This document shows positions 21,345 through 32,102 of a DNA stretch of 64,000 nucleotides, in pieces; positions within the stretch are counted from its first letter, which is position 1, and each line of letters starts with the position of its first letter. The notes beneath the pieces are model-generated. The model was given only the letters and a program-made list of their open reading frames with translations, was not told the DNA's origin and ran no database searches. Source of the stretch: Symbiodinium microadriaticum (lineage: Eukaryota > Sar > Dinophyceae > Suessiales > Symbiodiniaceae); NCBI GenBank assembly GCA_001939145.1, contig LSRX01000055.1, positions 1,284,785-1,348,784 on the forward strand. The letters are read 5' to 3'. Both the position numbers and the translations under genes were made by a program.

Positions 21345-23545
21345 GATTTGCTCTAACGCCTGGAGAGTTTGAGAAAAAAGAGTAAACCGCAGCAAATCGC
21401 TCGAACCCGAGTGGAGCGGTTGCGAAAATTATGCTCACTGATCGGGGCTACAGAATTTCTGAAAGATAAGCAACCGGAAAAAAAGGGACTGGAGCGTTTG
21501 ACGAAATGACACTCACTGCTCCAAAATGACTAGGGAACTCGAGAAAGAGGAGCAAACCGCTCTGTTCAAGGCTCCAGAGCATTTGAGAAACTGATACCAA
21601 CTGTTCGAAACAGACCAGGGAATTTGAGAAAGAGGAGCGCAAACAGCTCAACAGGGACTAGAGCATCTGAGAAAATGATACTCACTGCTAGAAAAAACAA
21701 GAGAGTATGAGAAATAAGCAGAAAACCGCTCGAAAGGGAATCGAGCAATTGACAAAATGATACACATTGCTCCAAAAGGACTCGGCAATTCGAGAAAGAA
21801 GAGCCAACCGCCCGAAAGGGACAGGAGCATTTGAGACCAGGGAATTCGAGAAAGAAGCGTAAACCGCTCGAAAGCGACAGCATGTGAGAAAATGATACCC
21901 ACTGCTAGAAAAGGACTAGTGATTCGAAAAAGAGGAGCAAACCGCTAGAAAGGGACTAGAGCATTTGAGAACTGATACTCCTCGATAAAGACTAGAGGGT
22001 TTCAAAAAGCGGGGGCGAACCGCTCGAAAGGGACTAGGGCATTTGAGAACATGAGATTCACTGCTCGGAACAAGCTAAAGAAATTGAGGAATAAAACCAC
22101 TCGAAAGGGACTAGAGTCTAGAGCATTTGGAAAAGCTTTACCTATGCTCGAAAAGAACGAAAACCACGCGAAAGGGGCCAGAGCAATTGAAAAATGATTC
22201 TCACTGCTCGGAACGGACTAGGGAATTTGAGAAAGAGGAGCAAACCGCTCGAAAGGGACTTGAGCATTTCAGAACATGATGTTCATTGCTCGAAGGACAA
22301 GCGGCTTTGAGAAAGAGGGGCAAACCGCCCCCAAAGGGACTCGACAATTCAAAAAATGAGAAGAAGGAGCAAAACGCTCGAGAGGCTCGACAGAGGCAGA
22401 GAAAGAGGAGCCGCCCGTTCGAAACAAAAACTAGGGTGATTGAGAAGGAGCCGCAAACCACTTCAGCGTTTGACAAAAACCAGCAACAGAAAAATCGCAA
22501 ACAGCTTGAAGTGACTAGAGCCTTTGAGAAAGAGGAGCCGCGCGTTCGAAAAAAAAAAACTCGGGTGATTGAGAAGGGAGCCGCAAACCACTCAAAATGC
22601 CCTTCAGCGTTTGGCAAAAATCAGCAACAGAAAAATTGCAAACAGCTTGAAGTGACTAGAGCCTTTGAGAAAGAGGAGCAGACCGTTCGAAAGGACCGAA
22701 CTCATATGAGCAGTGAAAGAGACTCACTAGAGCACTTGACAGAGTGGAACAAACCACGCCAAAGGGACATGCATGTGACAGATGAACAAGCTTTGCTCGA
22801 TGTTCTATCACTCTTTTGCGGTCAAATGCCCTAGCTCGGTTCGACATGAAAGGTCACTCCTGTTGCTCAAAGTCTCCTCTTTGTCAAACTCTCAAGTCTC
22901 TTTCCAGCACTCTGCTCTTGTTTCCCAAAGTTTACAATCCCTTTTTGGTTGGCTTACCCCTCGCTCTCCAATTTGCTCTGTGTCAGGCTTGTTTAATTAG
23001 TCGCTTTTGGCCGGTCTCTCCTGCATCTCAGATGCTCTTGTCCCTTTGGACTCGTTTGCTCCGTGGTTTCCAAATTCGCCTCTTTGCCAATTTCTCCAGC
23101 ACCTTCCGAGCGGCGTGCTGTTGTTCTGTAAAGTTTCGAGTCTTGTTTCAAAGTCTCTTCTTTCTCAAATCCCACAGTGTCCTTCTCAAATCCCACAGTG
23201 TCTTTCGACTTCCTCAAACATTTCCTGACCCCTTTCGACTGGTGTGGTCTTCTTTCTCGAGTCTGCCTCGCCGGCTTGCGGCTGTTTTCTGCACTTTCCT
23301 AATCCCTTTCGACTGGTTTGCTCCTGTTTCCCAAAACCTCTATTCGCTTTCGAGCGGTCTGCGCAGCTCCCATCCACGGGTCTCTTTCGACTGGTTTGCT
23401 CCTCTTTGTCACGATCTATAGTCTGTTTCAAATCCTTTTCTCAAGGGCAAAAATTTGCTTCGAGCGGTGTGCTCCTGTTTCCCATATTTTCTAGTCCCCC
23501 TGCTCCTCTTTCTCACAGTCTCTACGGCACTATCAATAACAAGAA
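21345..23545. repeat. Large fold-back of degenerate repeats
   Basis: From 21345 to about 22800 the plus strand is a degenerate array with a period of roughly 60-65 bp. Its key words are GAGGAGCAAACCGCTCGAAA, GGGACTAGAGCATTTGAGAA and TGATACTCACTGCTCG. From about 22850 to 23545 the same words appear as reverse complements (TTTCGACTGGTTTGCTCCTC, TCGAGCGGTGTGCTCCTG). The two arms could pair imperfectly over hundreds of bases. Within the left arm, 22414-22535 is directly repeated at 22535-22690 (AAAATCGCAAACAGCTTGAA). Open frames up to 201 codons occur on both strands but have only biased charged or Ser/Leu-rich content. Confidence 0.75.
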
Positions 23546-23609
23546 CGGCTACATTAACCGGTTGCGAAAAACCTACAGAGACTCTTATCGAAGCCCCTTA
23601 AAGCAATTT

Positions 23610-23830
23610 AAACCCCAAACCCTGAACCCTAAACCCTAAATCCTGAACCCTAAGTACCTGCAGCTTGGAGGCTGGATGTCGAACTTGTCCACCCCGCCGG
23701 TGTTGGGGCACACGGAGTGCGGGTTGCGAGCAACTCCCGACCTCGGGTTAGGAGTTTGGGTATGGGGTTTTGGGTTTAGGGGTTTAGGGGTTTAGGGTTT
23801 AGGGTTTAGACGTGAGGGCGTAGGGTTAAG
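23610..23830. repeat. Short telomere-like blocks
   Basis: CCCTAAA units near 23620-23650 and TTTAGGG units near 23765-23810 flank a short unique segment. The minus strand at 23869-24060 has a 63-codon open frame (GHVKLQTNFVLSEDLGDTAA) with no recognised family. Confidence 0.7.
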
Positions 23831-24337
23831 TTTTCAAAAACATTGGCAGCGGCCAAAATACAAAATGATCATCGAACGTCAACAACGCTATATTGCCAAC
23901 ATAGGTCATGCTCAGCCGCAGTATCCCCGAGGTCTTCCGAAAGTACAAAATTCGTCTGCAACTTAACATGACCGTGTACAAGTGTTTGAATTTCTGAGCC
24001 CCAAGCTTTAGCTAAACTAGCAGGAGCAAAAAACATAAAAGAAAGAACGCTGTCCGTCATGCTAGGGTAATTCCTCAGTACTTTATCATGGTATATTAAA
24101 TTAAGCCCTCAACAAGATCTCAGAAAACCTTCAAACCTTGCCCCGCAGCAGTGGCTCGATCCAATGACGCCTCTTGTCCTGCGCTCTTTGCCATGTCTTC
24201 TGGGTGTTCGTCTAGTAGTCCACTTTAGGGGTTTAGGGGTTTAGGGTTTAGTCCACACAATGAAACAGCAGACAACATCAGCAAACACAACAACCCCAAC
24301 ATCTCGAAGCCCCTAGCCCCAAGACCGAAACTGCGGC

Positions 24338-26758
24338 CTTGTCCAAGAAGTACGATAAGACCTCCGCCTCTTGGGGCGTCGGATCCCTTGCCGGCTGGTC
24401 GACCACAGGCTTGAACACCGCTTTTGAGTAGTTGAGCCAGAGCGCCGCCTCAGCACGGGTTTAGGGTTTAGGGTTTGGGTGTGTCTGCACAGCTTCTCGC
24501 CCCAAGCATCTCAGGGCTCGTGCTCATAAGTGGCACGTCATACCCTCAAGATCTCGGGCCCCCGAGAACCAAACTTTATCACACCCAGGGAACCCTATGA
24601 TGTAGAGCCCCACAGTATCCCTAAACCCTAAACCCTACACCCTAAACCCTAAACCCTATAAAGTTATAAAGTCCATAAGGGTGGGTATCCCAAGCGGCCA
24701 GGGTGAAAGATGCGTCGTAGCAGGTGGCACTTCGGAGCGAAAGGAGCAGCGCTCGGGCTTCTGAACCCATTTAGGGCTTAGGGCTTAGGGTTTAGGGCTT
24801 AGGGTTTAGGGTTTAGGGCTTAGGTTAGGGTTTAGGGCTTAGGGCTTAGGGTTTAGGGCTTAGGGTTTAGGGTTTAGGGTTTAGGGTTTTAGCCGAAACC
24901 CTGCGAGCCCTTGGGAGGCCCATGCCATATAACTTAACCCCTAAACCCCCTAAAACCTACCTGGACCCCAAAAGTATGTAGAATAATAGCCTTTTAGAGG
25001 TTTTGGGCCATTATTTTACCTACCTTGGGGGGTTAAGGTAATGATTAATAGCCCTAAACCCTAAACCATACATCTTAACCCCTAAACCCCCTGGACCCTA
25101 ATAATTAATAACCCTAAACCCTAAACCCTAAACCATACATCTTAACCCCTAAACCCCCTAAACCCTTAACCCCTAAACCTTAACCCCTATAAACACGAGA
25201 CCTTTCATCCATCAACCCTGCTTCCCGTGTACCGTCAAGTTTTCAGGGCACACAGCTCTCAATGAGGGCTTCTCAATACCCGGGTATCCTGATATCTAGG
25301 GCTCCTTATAATCAGGATCCTAGTAGTACGGGTCTAAAGTCGGGGTTGGCACCTGCAGGCGAAACAAGCCGACACACAGAGGAGTTGGGGTGGGGGNTCA
25401 AAGCCTCAAAAATCCAAACACCCTCCCAGAAGCGCCAAACCCCAATGCCCTACCCTGCTTCCACCCCACCCCAATGCCCTAAACGTCCCTTCTTCAGGAT
25501 GCCTGCGCCTTCTGCTGCAAGGCCAGCTTGCAGATCTGGCCCATGCGAGTCTGCTCGGTCCACTCCTTCTCCTCAGGTCGTGCAGTTTAAAGTTTAGAAA
25601 TCCGGCCTTAGGGTTTCTTGGAGTTTAGGGAGTCTTGGGGCTTCTTAGGGTGTCTTAGGGTTTCTTAGGGTGTCTTAGGGTGGCTTAGGGCTTCTTAGGG
25701 TTTCTTAGGGCTTCTTAGGGTTTCTCAGACCTTCTTAGGGGCGTTAGGGCATTGAGGTTTTGCGGCTCTAGGGGCTATAGGGGTTTTAGGGTTCCGTTGG
25801 GCTGAGGAGCTTATGAGCTTGGGGCTTTCGGGGCTGCAGGGTTTCGGGTTTAGGGTTTAGGGCTTTTGGGTTTAGGTTTAGGGTTTAAGGTTTAGGGTTT
25901 AGGTTTAGGGTCTTGGGGTATTGCGAGTTTCACATCCTGCGGAACACCCATCGAAATCCTGAAAGGGGACCCACACTTCTTCCGAGGGAACATACCCTGC
26001 AACCTGCCCTTTTCGAGGGAGCTTGAACCATGAAAACAAGCATCGGACTAGCTGCATCTAAGCGTCAACCTGTAGTTCGAAGTCTCAACAACTTTAGCAA
26101 CTCGCGCGATGAACCCAGCCCACAAACTCCAAACCCTAAACCCCAAACCCCACACCCTTATCAACCCCAAGCCCTACATCAAAAGCCCGAACACCAAACT
26201 TTCAGAGCCCACTCGGGAAGGAGATCTAGAGCAACGACGCCCTTCCTGCCTACTGGAATACTCCGGTTTAGGCTTTAGGGCTTAAGGATGAGGGGACACA
26301 GAAAGAAGGGACTTCTGCGGTTCTTGCAGAGTTTGGGGTTTAGGGTCTATAGGGTTTATAAGGTTTGGGGTTGGACCTTGGTTTTCTGCGCTTCTGAGAC
26401 GCCTGACATCTTGGCTTATGACGGCTTCAGACGTTAGACTGAATGTACGGCTTTAGGGCCTCTATATAAGCGTGACGGTCTAGGATTCCGGGTTTAGGGC
26501 TTCATTATATAGCACATTGGGCATTTTGTCGTGGGCTCACGAGCGAAGCTCAAGGCTTCAAACTGTGTTGAGCAAAGCTCGAGAAAGCCCAAAAATCGCA
26601 ACCCCAATCCCACACCCAATAAACACATCCTATAACCGCCTATAACCCTAAACCCTACAACAACTCGCACCGGGCGTCAAAAGCGCTGGGGACATACTCG
26701 AATTCTTCCCGAGGGCCCACGATGACCTGCAGATGGTCTGGGGAATCATGCCGTTCGT
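24338..26758 (-). CDS. Three exon candidates of an unidentified gene
   Basis: Exon 26671-26758 starts at AG|AC, contains DHLQVIVGPREEFEYVPSAF and ends before GTGCGA. Exon 25509-25571 (21 codons) has AG|GAG and a GC donor and includes EWTEQTRMGQICKLALQQK. Exon 24338-24448 (37 codons) has AG|GCG and a GC donor and includes AALWLNYSKAVFKPVVDQ and TPQEAEVLSYFLDK. All look strongly coding. The last has the flavour of the helical C-terminal domain of glutathione-transferase-fold proteins, but this is a guess. 25509-25571 and 24338-24448 are both phase 0; 26671-26758 does not join directly, so exons are missing. A further open block lies at 24690-24765. Introns are filled with TTTAGGG arrays and family D elements. 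Confidence 0.4.
24615..24660. repeat. CCCTAAA block
   Basis: Six CCCTAAA/CCCTACA units. Confidence 0.85.
24770..24893. repeat. TTTAGGG/CTTAGGG array
   Basis: Regular alternation of TTTAGGG and CTTAGGG with a duplicated block of about 55 bp. Confidence 0.95.
24954..25043. mobile_element. MITE family D, diverged copy
   Basis: CCTACCTGGACCCCAAAA and, inverted, ATTTTACCTACCTTGGGGGG, with a hairpin-like TAGCCTTTTAGAGG core. A block of about 60 bp with AACCATACATCTTAACCCC is then repeated to 25180. Confidence 0.5.
25617..25745. repeat. 10-bp tandem (CTTAGGGTTT/CTTAGGGTGT)
   Basis: About twelve units of TTCTTAGGG alternating GTT/GTG/CTT, a variant of the telomere-like motif with a 10-bp period. 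Confidence 0.9.
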
Positions 26759-26780
26759 CTCAACCCTCTGGGGTTTAGGG

Positions 26781-26877
26781 TTTACCTTAACCCCAAATAA
26801 CCTACCTTTTTTGAGGACTTATATAAAGAAATCATAATAAGGAACCCTAAAAATTGTAGGTTCTTTGGGGTCCAGGT
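26781..26877. mobile_element. MITE family D copy 2
   Basis: TTTACCTTAACCCCAAATAA and, inverted, TTCTTTGGGGTCCAGG, with AACCTACCTTTTTTGAGGAC and the inverted AAATTGTAGG core. Identical over its length to the copy at 26923-27018. Confidence 0.9.
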
Positions 26878-26922
26878 AGGGTTTAGGGTNTTGCGGCTCT
26901 AGGGGCTATAGGGGTTTTAGGG

Positions 26923-27018
26923 TTTACCTTAACCCCAAATAACCTACCTTTTTTGAGGACTTATATAAAGAAATCATAATAAGGAACCCTAAAAATTGTA
27001 GGTTCTTTGGGGTCCAGG
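26923..27018. mobile_element. MITE family D copy 3
   Basis: Base-for-base the same as the copy at 26781-26877. The spacer carries an N at 26890 and a 33-bp segment (GCGGCTCTAGGGGCTATAGG and on) that is also found at 25763-25795. Confidence 0.9.
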
Positions 27019-27364
27019 TAGGGTTTAGGGTTTACTGGAAGCACCAGGACGGAAGCAGTTGCAGTCGCAATGCCGCGAACAATCATGCTCAAATATAACA
27101 AGAGCAATTCTAAACAGCAATAGTTCAACAGACACCAAAACAGCGGCGCCGCAGAGAAGTAGGCAGCACCAGCAGCACCAGAAGTAGAACCATAGTGGCG
27201 ACCACCACGAGCGCCACCACCGCCACCACGAAGACGACGATGGCGGCTGGCGACGACCACAACGACCACGGCCCCATCACCACAACAACAAAAGCTACAC
27301 CGCCCAGCTAGCTGTCTAATTACACAAAAACCCTTTTCCACTCCTCTTTCCAGCTCGCAGGTCT

Positions 27365-28093
27365 CTAGTCCTCACTTTGAACGGCGAAACGCGGAGCTGC
27401 CAAGTGGGAAGACAGGAGTTGCCTAATGGCATCCTCCACACTTAGGCGTGCAAGGCCAACAGCTGCCAGTATGGCATCTGCTTTCTGCTTGTCTGCGATT
27501 GCATCTTCATCACGGCTCCATTCCGTCATTCTGTTGATGGCGCCCTTCAAGTCAAAGTCAGTCTCCTTGGCAGCTTCTATATCTCCGTTATCGGGAAGTG
27601 TGTTGAGGCCCGGGAGCATGCCAATGATGTCGGAATGGTTCGGAGCCAAGCTCAGAACTATCTGAAGGAACTGGCTGGCCGTCGTGCCGATCTTGGCCCT
27701 TTCTCCCTCTGAACCGATGTACACGACGGGAGCATGCCCTCCTAAACCAAGCCAGAGGTGATAAGCACCACCGGTGCCATCCCGTACCAACGTGAAGAGA
27801 GAGTCGTATGGAGGCGCGCTGGAATATCCGAAATAGTCGTCCTCGTGAATCCGAGGGCAACCAGCTCTTGTGCAACCGAGCTCAAGGTCCAGAGCAGACA
27901 TTCCTTCTCGCAACTCCGCAGCAGCGGTGAGGACGCCAAAAGGTGCCGGGAGATCAACCGTTGCATCCATGGCTACGTAAGCGAAACTGGGTGGTAAGGA
28001 GATGTTGCAACAACTCGCGCGAGGCTCTGCCTGGGCCTTCTCTTGCAAAATTTCAGCAAAGGAGGGTCCGAAGCCACAAGATTCAGGAGTCAA
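27365..28093 (-). CDS. SUKH (SMI1/KNR4)-like protein, intronless
   Basis: A single open frame of up to 242 codons with a TAG stop. The first ATG is at 28093; an alternative in-frame ATG at 27970 would give 201 residues. Residues about 90-165 read YDSLFTLVRDGTGGAYHLWL, PVVYIGSEGE and IGTTASQFLQIVL. This is the pattern of the SMI1/KNR4 (SUKH) fold: DGxG, a small beta hairpin, pVvy-(x)-GSEGE and a final helix. In bacteria SUKH proteins include immunity proteins, and in fungi KNR4 regulates cell-wall signalling; the role here is unknown. The C-terminal part (EAAKETDFDLKGAINRMTEW) is helical and charged. No introns are visible, in contrast to most genes nearby. The coding call is strong; the family call is by pattern only. 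Confidence 0.6.
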   Translation of the reverse strand: MTPESCGFGPSFAEILQEKAQAEPRASCCNISLPPSFAYVAMDATVDLPAPFGVLTAAAELREGMSALDLELGCTRAGCPRIHEDDYFGYSSAPPYDSLFTLVRDGTGGAYHLWLGLGGHAPVVYIGSEGERAKIGTTASQFLQIVLSLAPNHSDIIGMLPGLNTLPDNGDIEAAKETDFDLKGAINRMTEWSRDEDAIADKQKADAILAAVGLARLSVEDAIRQLLSSHLAAPRFAVQSED

Positions 28094-28435
28094 GATTTAG
28101 TGAATTTAGTGTAGTTTCGGATCTCTGAACTCCTCAATTTTCAAGCGGTCCTGAACCCAAAACTTCGAGACCCCGAAGCTTCGACATTGCTCTGAACCCT
28201 GAAAACCCCAAACCCCGTGAGCCCCCACCTACCTTATAGGAACTCTAAAGCACATAGCTCCTAAACCGAAACCCTCTAACCTTATGAGCTATTGGCTATT
28301 GGGATCGCTAGTACAAATGTTTGTAAACAAGGGGATGGGATTCATGAAACGGTGGTCTTCAGTAAACCTGAAGAAGAACTCTTACCCTAAACCCTAAACC
28401 CTCAAAAATTCTACACAAATGGCCCAACACGAGGC

Positions 28436-29136
28436 CTTCGCTCCCCCGACGGGCACGCAGGGATCTTTGCCGCGCATCACGAAAGCCGGAGGCGCCTGAG
28501 ACCAGAAAGGAACGCAACCCTAACCAACGTTTTGGGTTTAGGGCTTAGGGGTTACCTTAACCCCAAATAACCTACCTTTTTAAGGACTTTTCTAAAGAAA
28601 TCATAATAAGAAACCTTAGGTTCTTTGGGGTCCAGGTTTTAGGCCGAGCTGATTCGACTCCGCCTTGATTTGCTTAAACAGCCCCAAAATACTTGTTTGT
28701 GTTCGACGCAACCGGAATCTAGCCCTTAAACTCGGCCTAGGTCGCCTAGTCCGGAACTCACCTCAGCCAAAAAAACAAACCGGAGGCACTTCAGCTGCCC
28801 CAACCACCTGTACGCAAACGCACATTCCAGCCTGCTACATGCGTCCTACACACTCAAACGACGTGCTCTCCGAGCACCTAAGCTTTTAGTCGCTTGGAAC
28901 TCGAACCCATTGAACGTGCAGGAAAGCCGCGCCCGCACACATCTGACTCTGGATTTTTCAAAACCAAACTCAGCACCAACTTCTGTAATACATTGCCCGA
29001 CATTATTGAACACACCCCAGCAAAGGAAGAGGCGCGAACGCCTTAAAGCCCCACAAATCGCCCTCCCCCTCGCCTCCAGCGGCAGCGTGGGCCGCGACAC
29101 GGGCTGCNAGGGCGGTGCAGCGGGTGCTACCTCGGC
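28436..29136 (-). CDS. Two exon candidates, proline-rich
   Basis: Exon 29074-29136 (21 codons; contains the N at 29108) is proline-rich: AEVAPAAPP followed by QPVSRPTLPLE. It runs from AG|GCC to GAG|GCGAGG. Exon 28436-28495 (20 codons) reads APPAFVMRGKDPCVPVGGAK from AG|GCG to AAG|GCCTCG. Both are phase 0 to 0 and could be consecutive. The family is unknown. They sit upstream of the SUKH-like ORF on the same strand, and may belong to the gene whose exons lie at 24338-26758. Confidence 0.4.
28552..28636. mobile_element. MITE family D copy 4
   Basis: GTTACCTTAACCCCAAATAA and, inverted, AGGTTCTTTGGGGTCCAGG, slightly shortened centre. Confidence 0.85.
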
Positions 29137-30083
29137 CTCGGCAGCTGTTTAGGGATCAGGGGCTTAGGGCTTGAGATGAGAAGGAGCGGTTTAGATCTGG
29201 GCAGTTGTAATTTGGACCCAAACCCTAAACCCTAAACCCCAAACCCTAACCCTAAGTTCTAAGCCCTACATCCTAAGCCCATAAACCCAAAAAATGAAGA
29301 CAGAGCTCGACTGTTGAGATGCTCGGCAAAAGAAGGCAGGCCTTACAGACTTGCCATGCAGCCCTTTTAGTATGCATGCCGCCTTTCGAGGGTGCAGGGT
29401 TTACGGTTGAGGGTGGCACTTCATGCTAAAGAACTGAAGGCATACGTTTCATGCCGCACTTGTGGGGTGCATGGTCTCGAGATGGACTCTAGCGGTTACT
29501 GCACACTGCAGAGTGGTACCAGGCTACATGGATATCAGATGAGCCCCGGACCATGTCATGCTGCTGCTCTAACCCCCCTTGAGGAGAAATCCTTAGAATA
29601 TTTCGACCTAGCCTATTCTTATTGTGCTTGAGGGATCCTGAGGGCATCTTATGAAAGTTCCAGACAGAGACACCTCCTACACCTCAGCGCCCAAGGAAAA
29701 ACCCCACAGACCCTGACGCCCTACGTAAAGCTCACAGCATGCTAGTGCCAAGCCCCCTTCCCTAAACACTAAACCCGAAACCCTAAACCATTTCGAGCCT
29801 CGACCGTCAGCGCTGGCGCACCGATGGCCCTGGGCTGCCGGCCGGCTCTTTCACCCAGCCCTAAGACCCCTACACCCTCATTCCGAAAGCCGAAAACCCA
29901 TAAATCGAGACATCCCTAGAAAAAATTGTAGCCCCAAGTCCTATGAGCCCTACAACCCTAGCTCGAAGAGAAAAGTCTTATACCCCAAAACCTCAAACCC
30001 CAACACCCAAGAGAGGCAAGAGCCCTTAAGAATCCTGTGGGGGTGACCCAATGAAGGCTAAAGGCTTAGTAAGCTAAACCCTA

Positions 30084-30180
30084 CCTGGACCCCAGAGAAC
30101 CTACCTTTTTAGGGTTCCTTATTATGATTTCTTTATAAGTCCTTAGAAAAGGTAGGTTATTTGGGGTTATATAAGGTAAA
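30084..30180. mobile_element. MITE family D copy 5 (reverse orientation)
   Basis: ACCTGGACCCCAGAGAACCT and, inverted, GGTAGGTTATTTGGGGTTAT. The internal AGGGTTCCTTATTATGATTT is the reverse complement of copies 2 and 3. Confidence 0.85.
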
Positions 30181-30668
30181 CCCTAAACCAGGTTGCAAGC
30201 CAGGACAACTCCAGTACCCTGACCTTTCAAGCAGGCATTGCTACACCCGAAGATGGACCCAGAGCTTCTCCCCGCACCCTTTGCGGTTGCAGGTTCAGCG
30301 TTTGAGGATTAGTTCGGATACTTGCCGGCCTAAACCCGGACAGTCCACAAGCAAGCTCAACACGGTTCAACGCAAGGAAAAGCGAAGTCAGCTCTAGGGC
30401 ACTCTGGTACAGAATATTGCCCGATTGTCTTAAATGCAGCACACCACCGATGGCCTACTTACTGATGAGTGCCGTGGGCCAGGATCCAAACTCCAGAGTT
30501 CTAAACCCCTCATCCCATACGCCCCCTCGAGCCAGATAAACTCCCATGCAACCCCCGCCCGGCCCCCCCCCCAAAAAAAAAAATACCCCCTAAACCCTAA
30601 TGACGCCGGAATCCTAAACCCTAAACCCTAAAGCAAACAAAAACTTACACCCTAAATCCTAATGACGC

Positions 30669-30736
30669 CGGAATGCGGGGCCAATGCAGAGGAGAATGTC
30701 GCGGAGATCTGATCACATCGAATAGGCTGCCGGAAC
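30669..30736 (-). CDS. Exon candidate, unknown protein
   Basis: 22 codons plus split codons between AG|GTTCCG and CCG|GCGTCA (GC donor); it includes FRQPIRCDQISATFSSALA. Surrounded by CCCTAAA arrays and not linked in phase to a neighbour that I could find. Confidence 0.35.
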
Positions 30737-30784
30737 CTTGGAGTTCAGACTTTCGGGTGGAAGTTTCGATCGGACTGTTGCTTA

Positions 30785-31060
30785 AACCCTACACCACTAA
30801 ACCCCTGAACCCCTACTAAACCCCTAAACCCTAAAACCTGAACCCCTGAACCCAAAACCCTAAAACCGTAAGATCTGCAGGGCTTTACCAGGCAGTAGAG
30901 GATTCTGTCGCCCAGTGTGGGCTCTACAGTACAGGGATTCGATAAGGGGTTCGGGTTTAGGGGTTAGGGTTCAGGGTTTAGGATTTAAGGTTGCGGGTTA
31001 GGGTTTAGGGTTTAGGGGTTAGGGGTTAGGGTTTAAGGGGTTGCAAAGCTGCTCTTGGAT
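30785..31060. repeat. CCCTAAA then TTTAGGG blocks
   Basis: CCCTAAA units at 30785-30870 and TTTAGGG units at 30950-31050, in opposite orientation around a short unique segment. Confidence 0.8.
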
Positions 31061-31087
31061 CTTTGGGGTTCTGTGGTTAGGGTCTGC

Positions 31088-31289
31088 TGGGCGGTAGTGT
31101 TTAGGGATAAGTTAAGTTACCGTAATAGGGATCTATAGGAAATAATTCGGTTTCTTAAGTTACCATAATAGGGATCTATAGTACGTAATATGGTTTCTTA
31201 AGTTACCATAATAGGGATCGGGATCTATAGTAAATAATAACCTTTCCTTATTGTGGTAGCTTAGGTTAAGTCCCTTCACAAGAGCCCAG
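31088..31289. mobile_element. MITE family C copy 2
   Basis: The right end CCCTTCACAAGAGCCC is clear; the left end (GGGCGGTAGTGTTTAGGG) is diverged. It contains three direct copies of TAAGTTACCATAATAGGGAT. Confidence 0.75.
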
Positions 31290-31848
31290 GGAAAGGTGTG
31301 CAAGAGCAAGGCCCGACAGAAGCAGCTTAGGGCTTAGGGAGTTGGGGTTTGGAGCTTGGGGTTTGGGGATTTAGGGTTTGAAGTTGAGGTTCTAGGGAGT
31401 TAGGGTGCATGTCAGTTACCGGAACAGTGTCCGGGATCAGTTTCTACTTGACTCGACCAGATTTGGACTTTGAGAGGTGTCATGACATTAGAGTTCCAAA
31501 GCTTCTGTGCAAGGGTGTAAAGTCCCAGAAGCCCGATGTGCTACAATCCCTGAGTTGCCCCTTCAGATCCACCACAGGAGATCTCCTCGAAGGTCGAGTG
31601 AGCTGCTCAAGTCTTGGCACGCTGGGCCGGTTTAGAGCAGCTCACGGGGAATAGCAAGTGCATAATCCGAAACCCTAAACCCTAAACCGCACCACTTCCG
31701 CATTCTGGCACACGCAACCTCAAGGCGTAAATCCTAAAACCCTAAGTGGCGGTTTGCAGTTTTATGCTATGGTTTCGGATTACGGCTCTGGATTTAAGGT
31801 TGTGGATTAAGGGCCAGGACTGCGTGAGTGCTTGTCAACAGCACATAC

Positions 31849-31983
31849 GCTGACATAGCCCCCTCCACGCAACACAACCCCTTGGAAACTCCAAAGCTTG
31901 CCAGGCAGCAGAAATGCTCCCAGTGCGAGGAGTGCGGCCACGGCCACCAATAGCCTGAGGTTGCTGGGGCTCAAGGCTTGCAT
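31849..31983 (-). CDS. First-exon candidate with signal anchor
   Basis: An ATG at 31983 opens MQALSPSNLRLLVAVAALLA followed by LGAFLLPGKLWSFQ, a typical signal peptide or membrane anchor, then VVLRGGGYVS. The frame ends at an AGC|GTATGT donor, a canonical site. The ATG is only a few bases from family B element B4 (31988-32096). A competing plus-strand reading (NSLRLLGLK before a GC donor, spliced across B4 into 32103) exists; only one can be right. Downstream exons were not found. Confidence 0.4.
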
Positions 31984-31987
31984 CTTA

Positions 31988-32096
31988 CCCAGAGACGCCA
32001 CTATGCCTTAACTAAGGAATATGCCTTAAATCTTATTAGGGTTTCTATGATAATTTAAGAAATATTCCTTAATTCAGGGATATTGGAGTCCCTGGG
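31988..32096. mobile_element. MITE family B copy 4
   Basis: CCCAGAGACGCCACTATGCC and, inverted, GGATATTGGAGTCCCTGGG. Inner AAGGAATATGCC and ATATTCCTTAATT pair. Flanked within 4-7 bp by candidate exons on both sides. Confidence 0.85.
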
Positions 32097-32102
32097 TTCA
32101 AG

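Noticed and set aside
22286..22834. 182-codon plus-strand frame and overlapping minus-strand frames up to 201 codons in the fold-back
   Set aside because: The content is a by-product of degenerate purine-rich repeats: highly charged, internally duplicated, open on both strands, with no domain.
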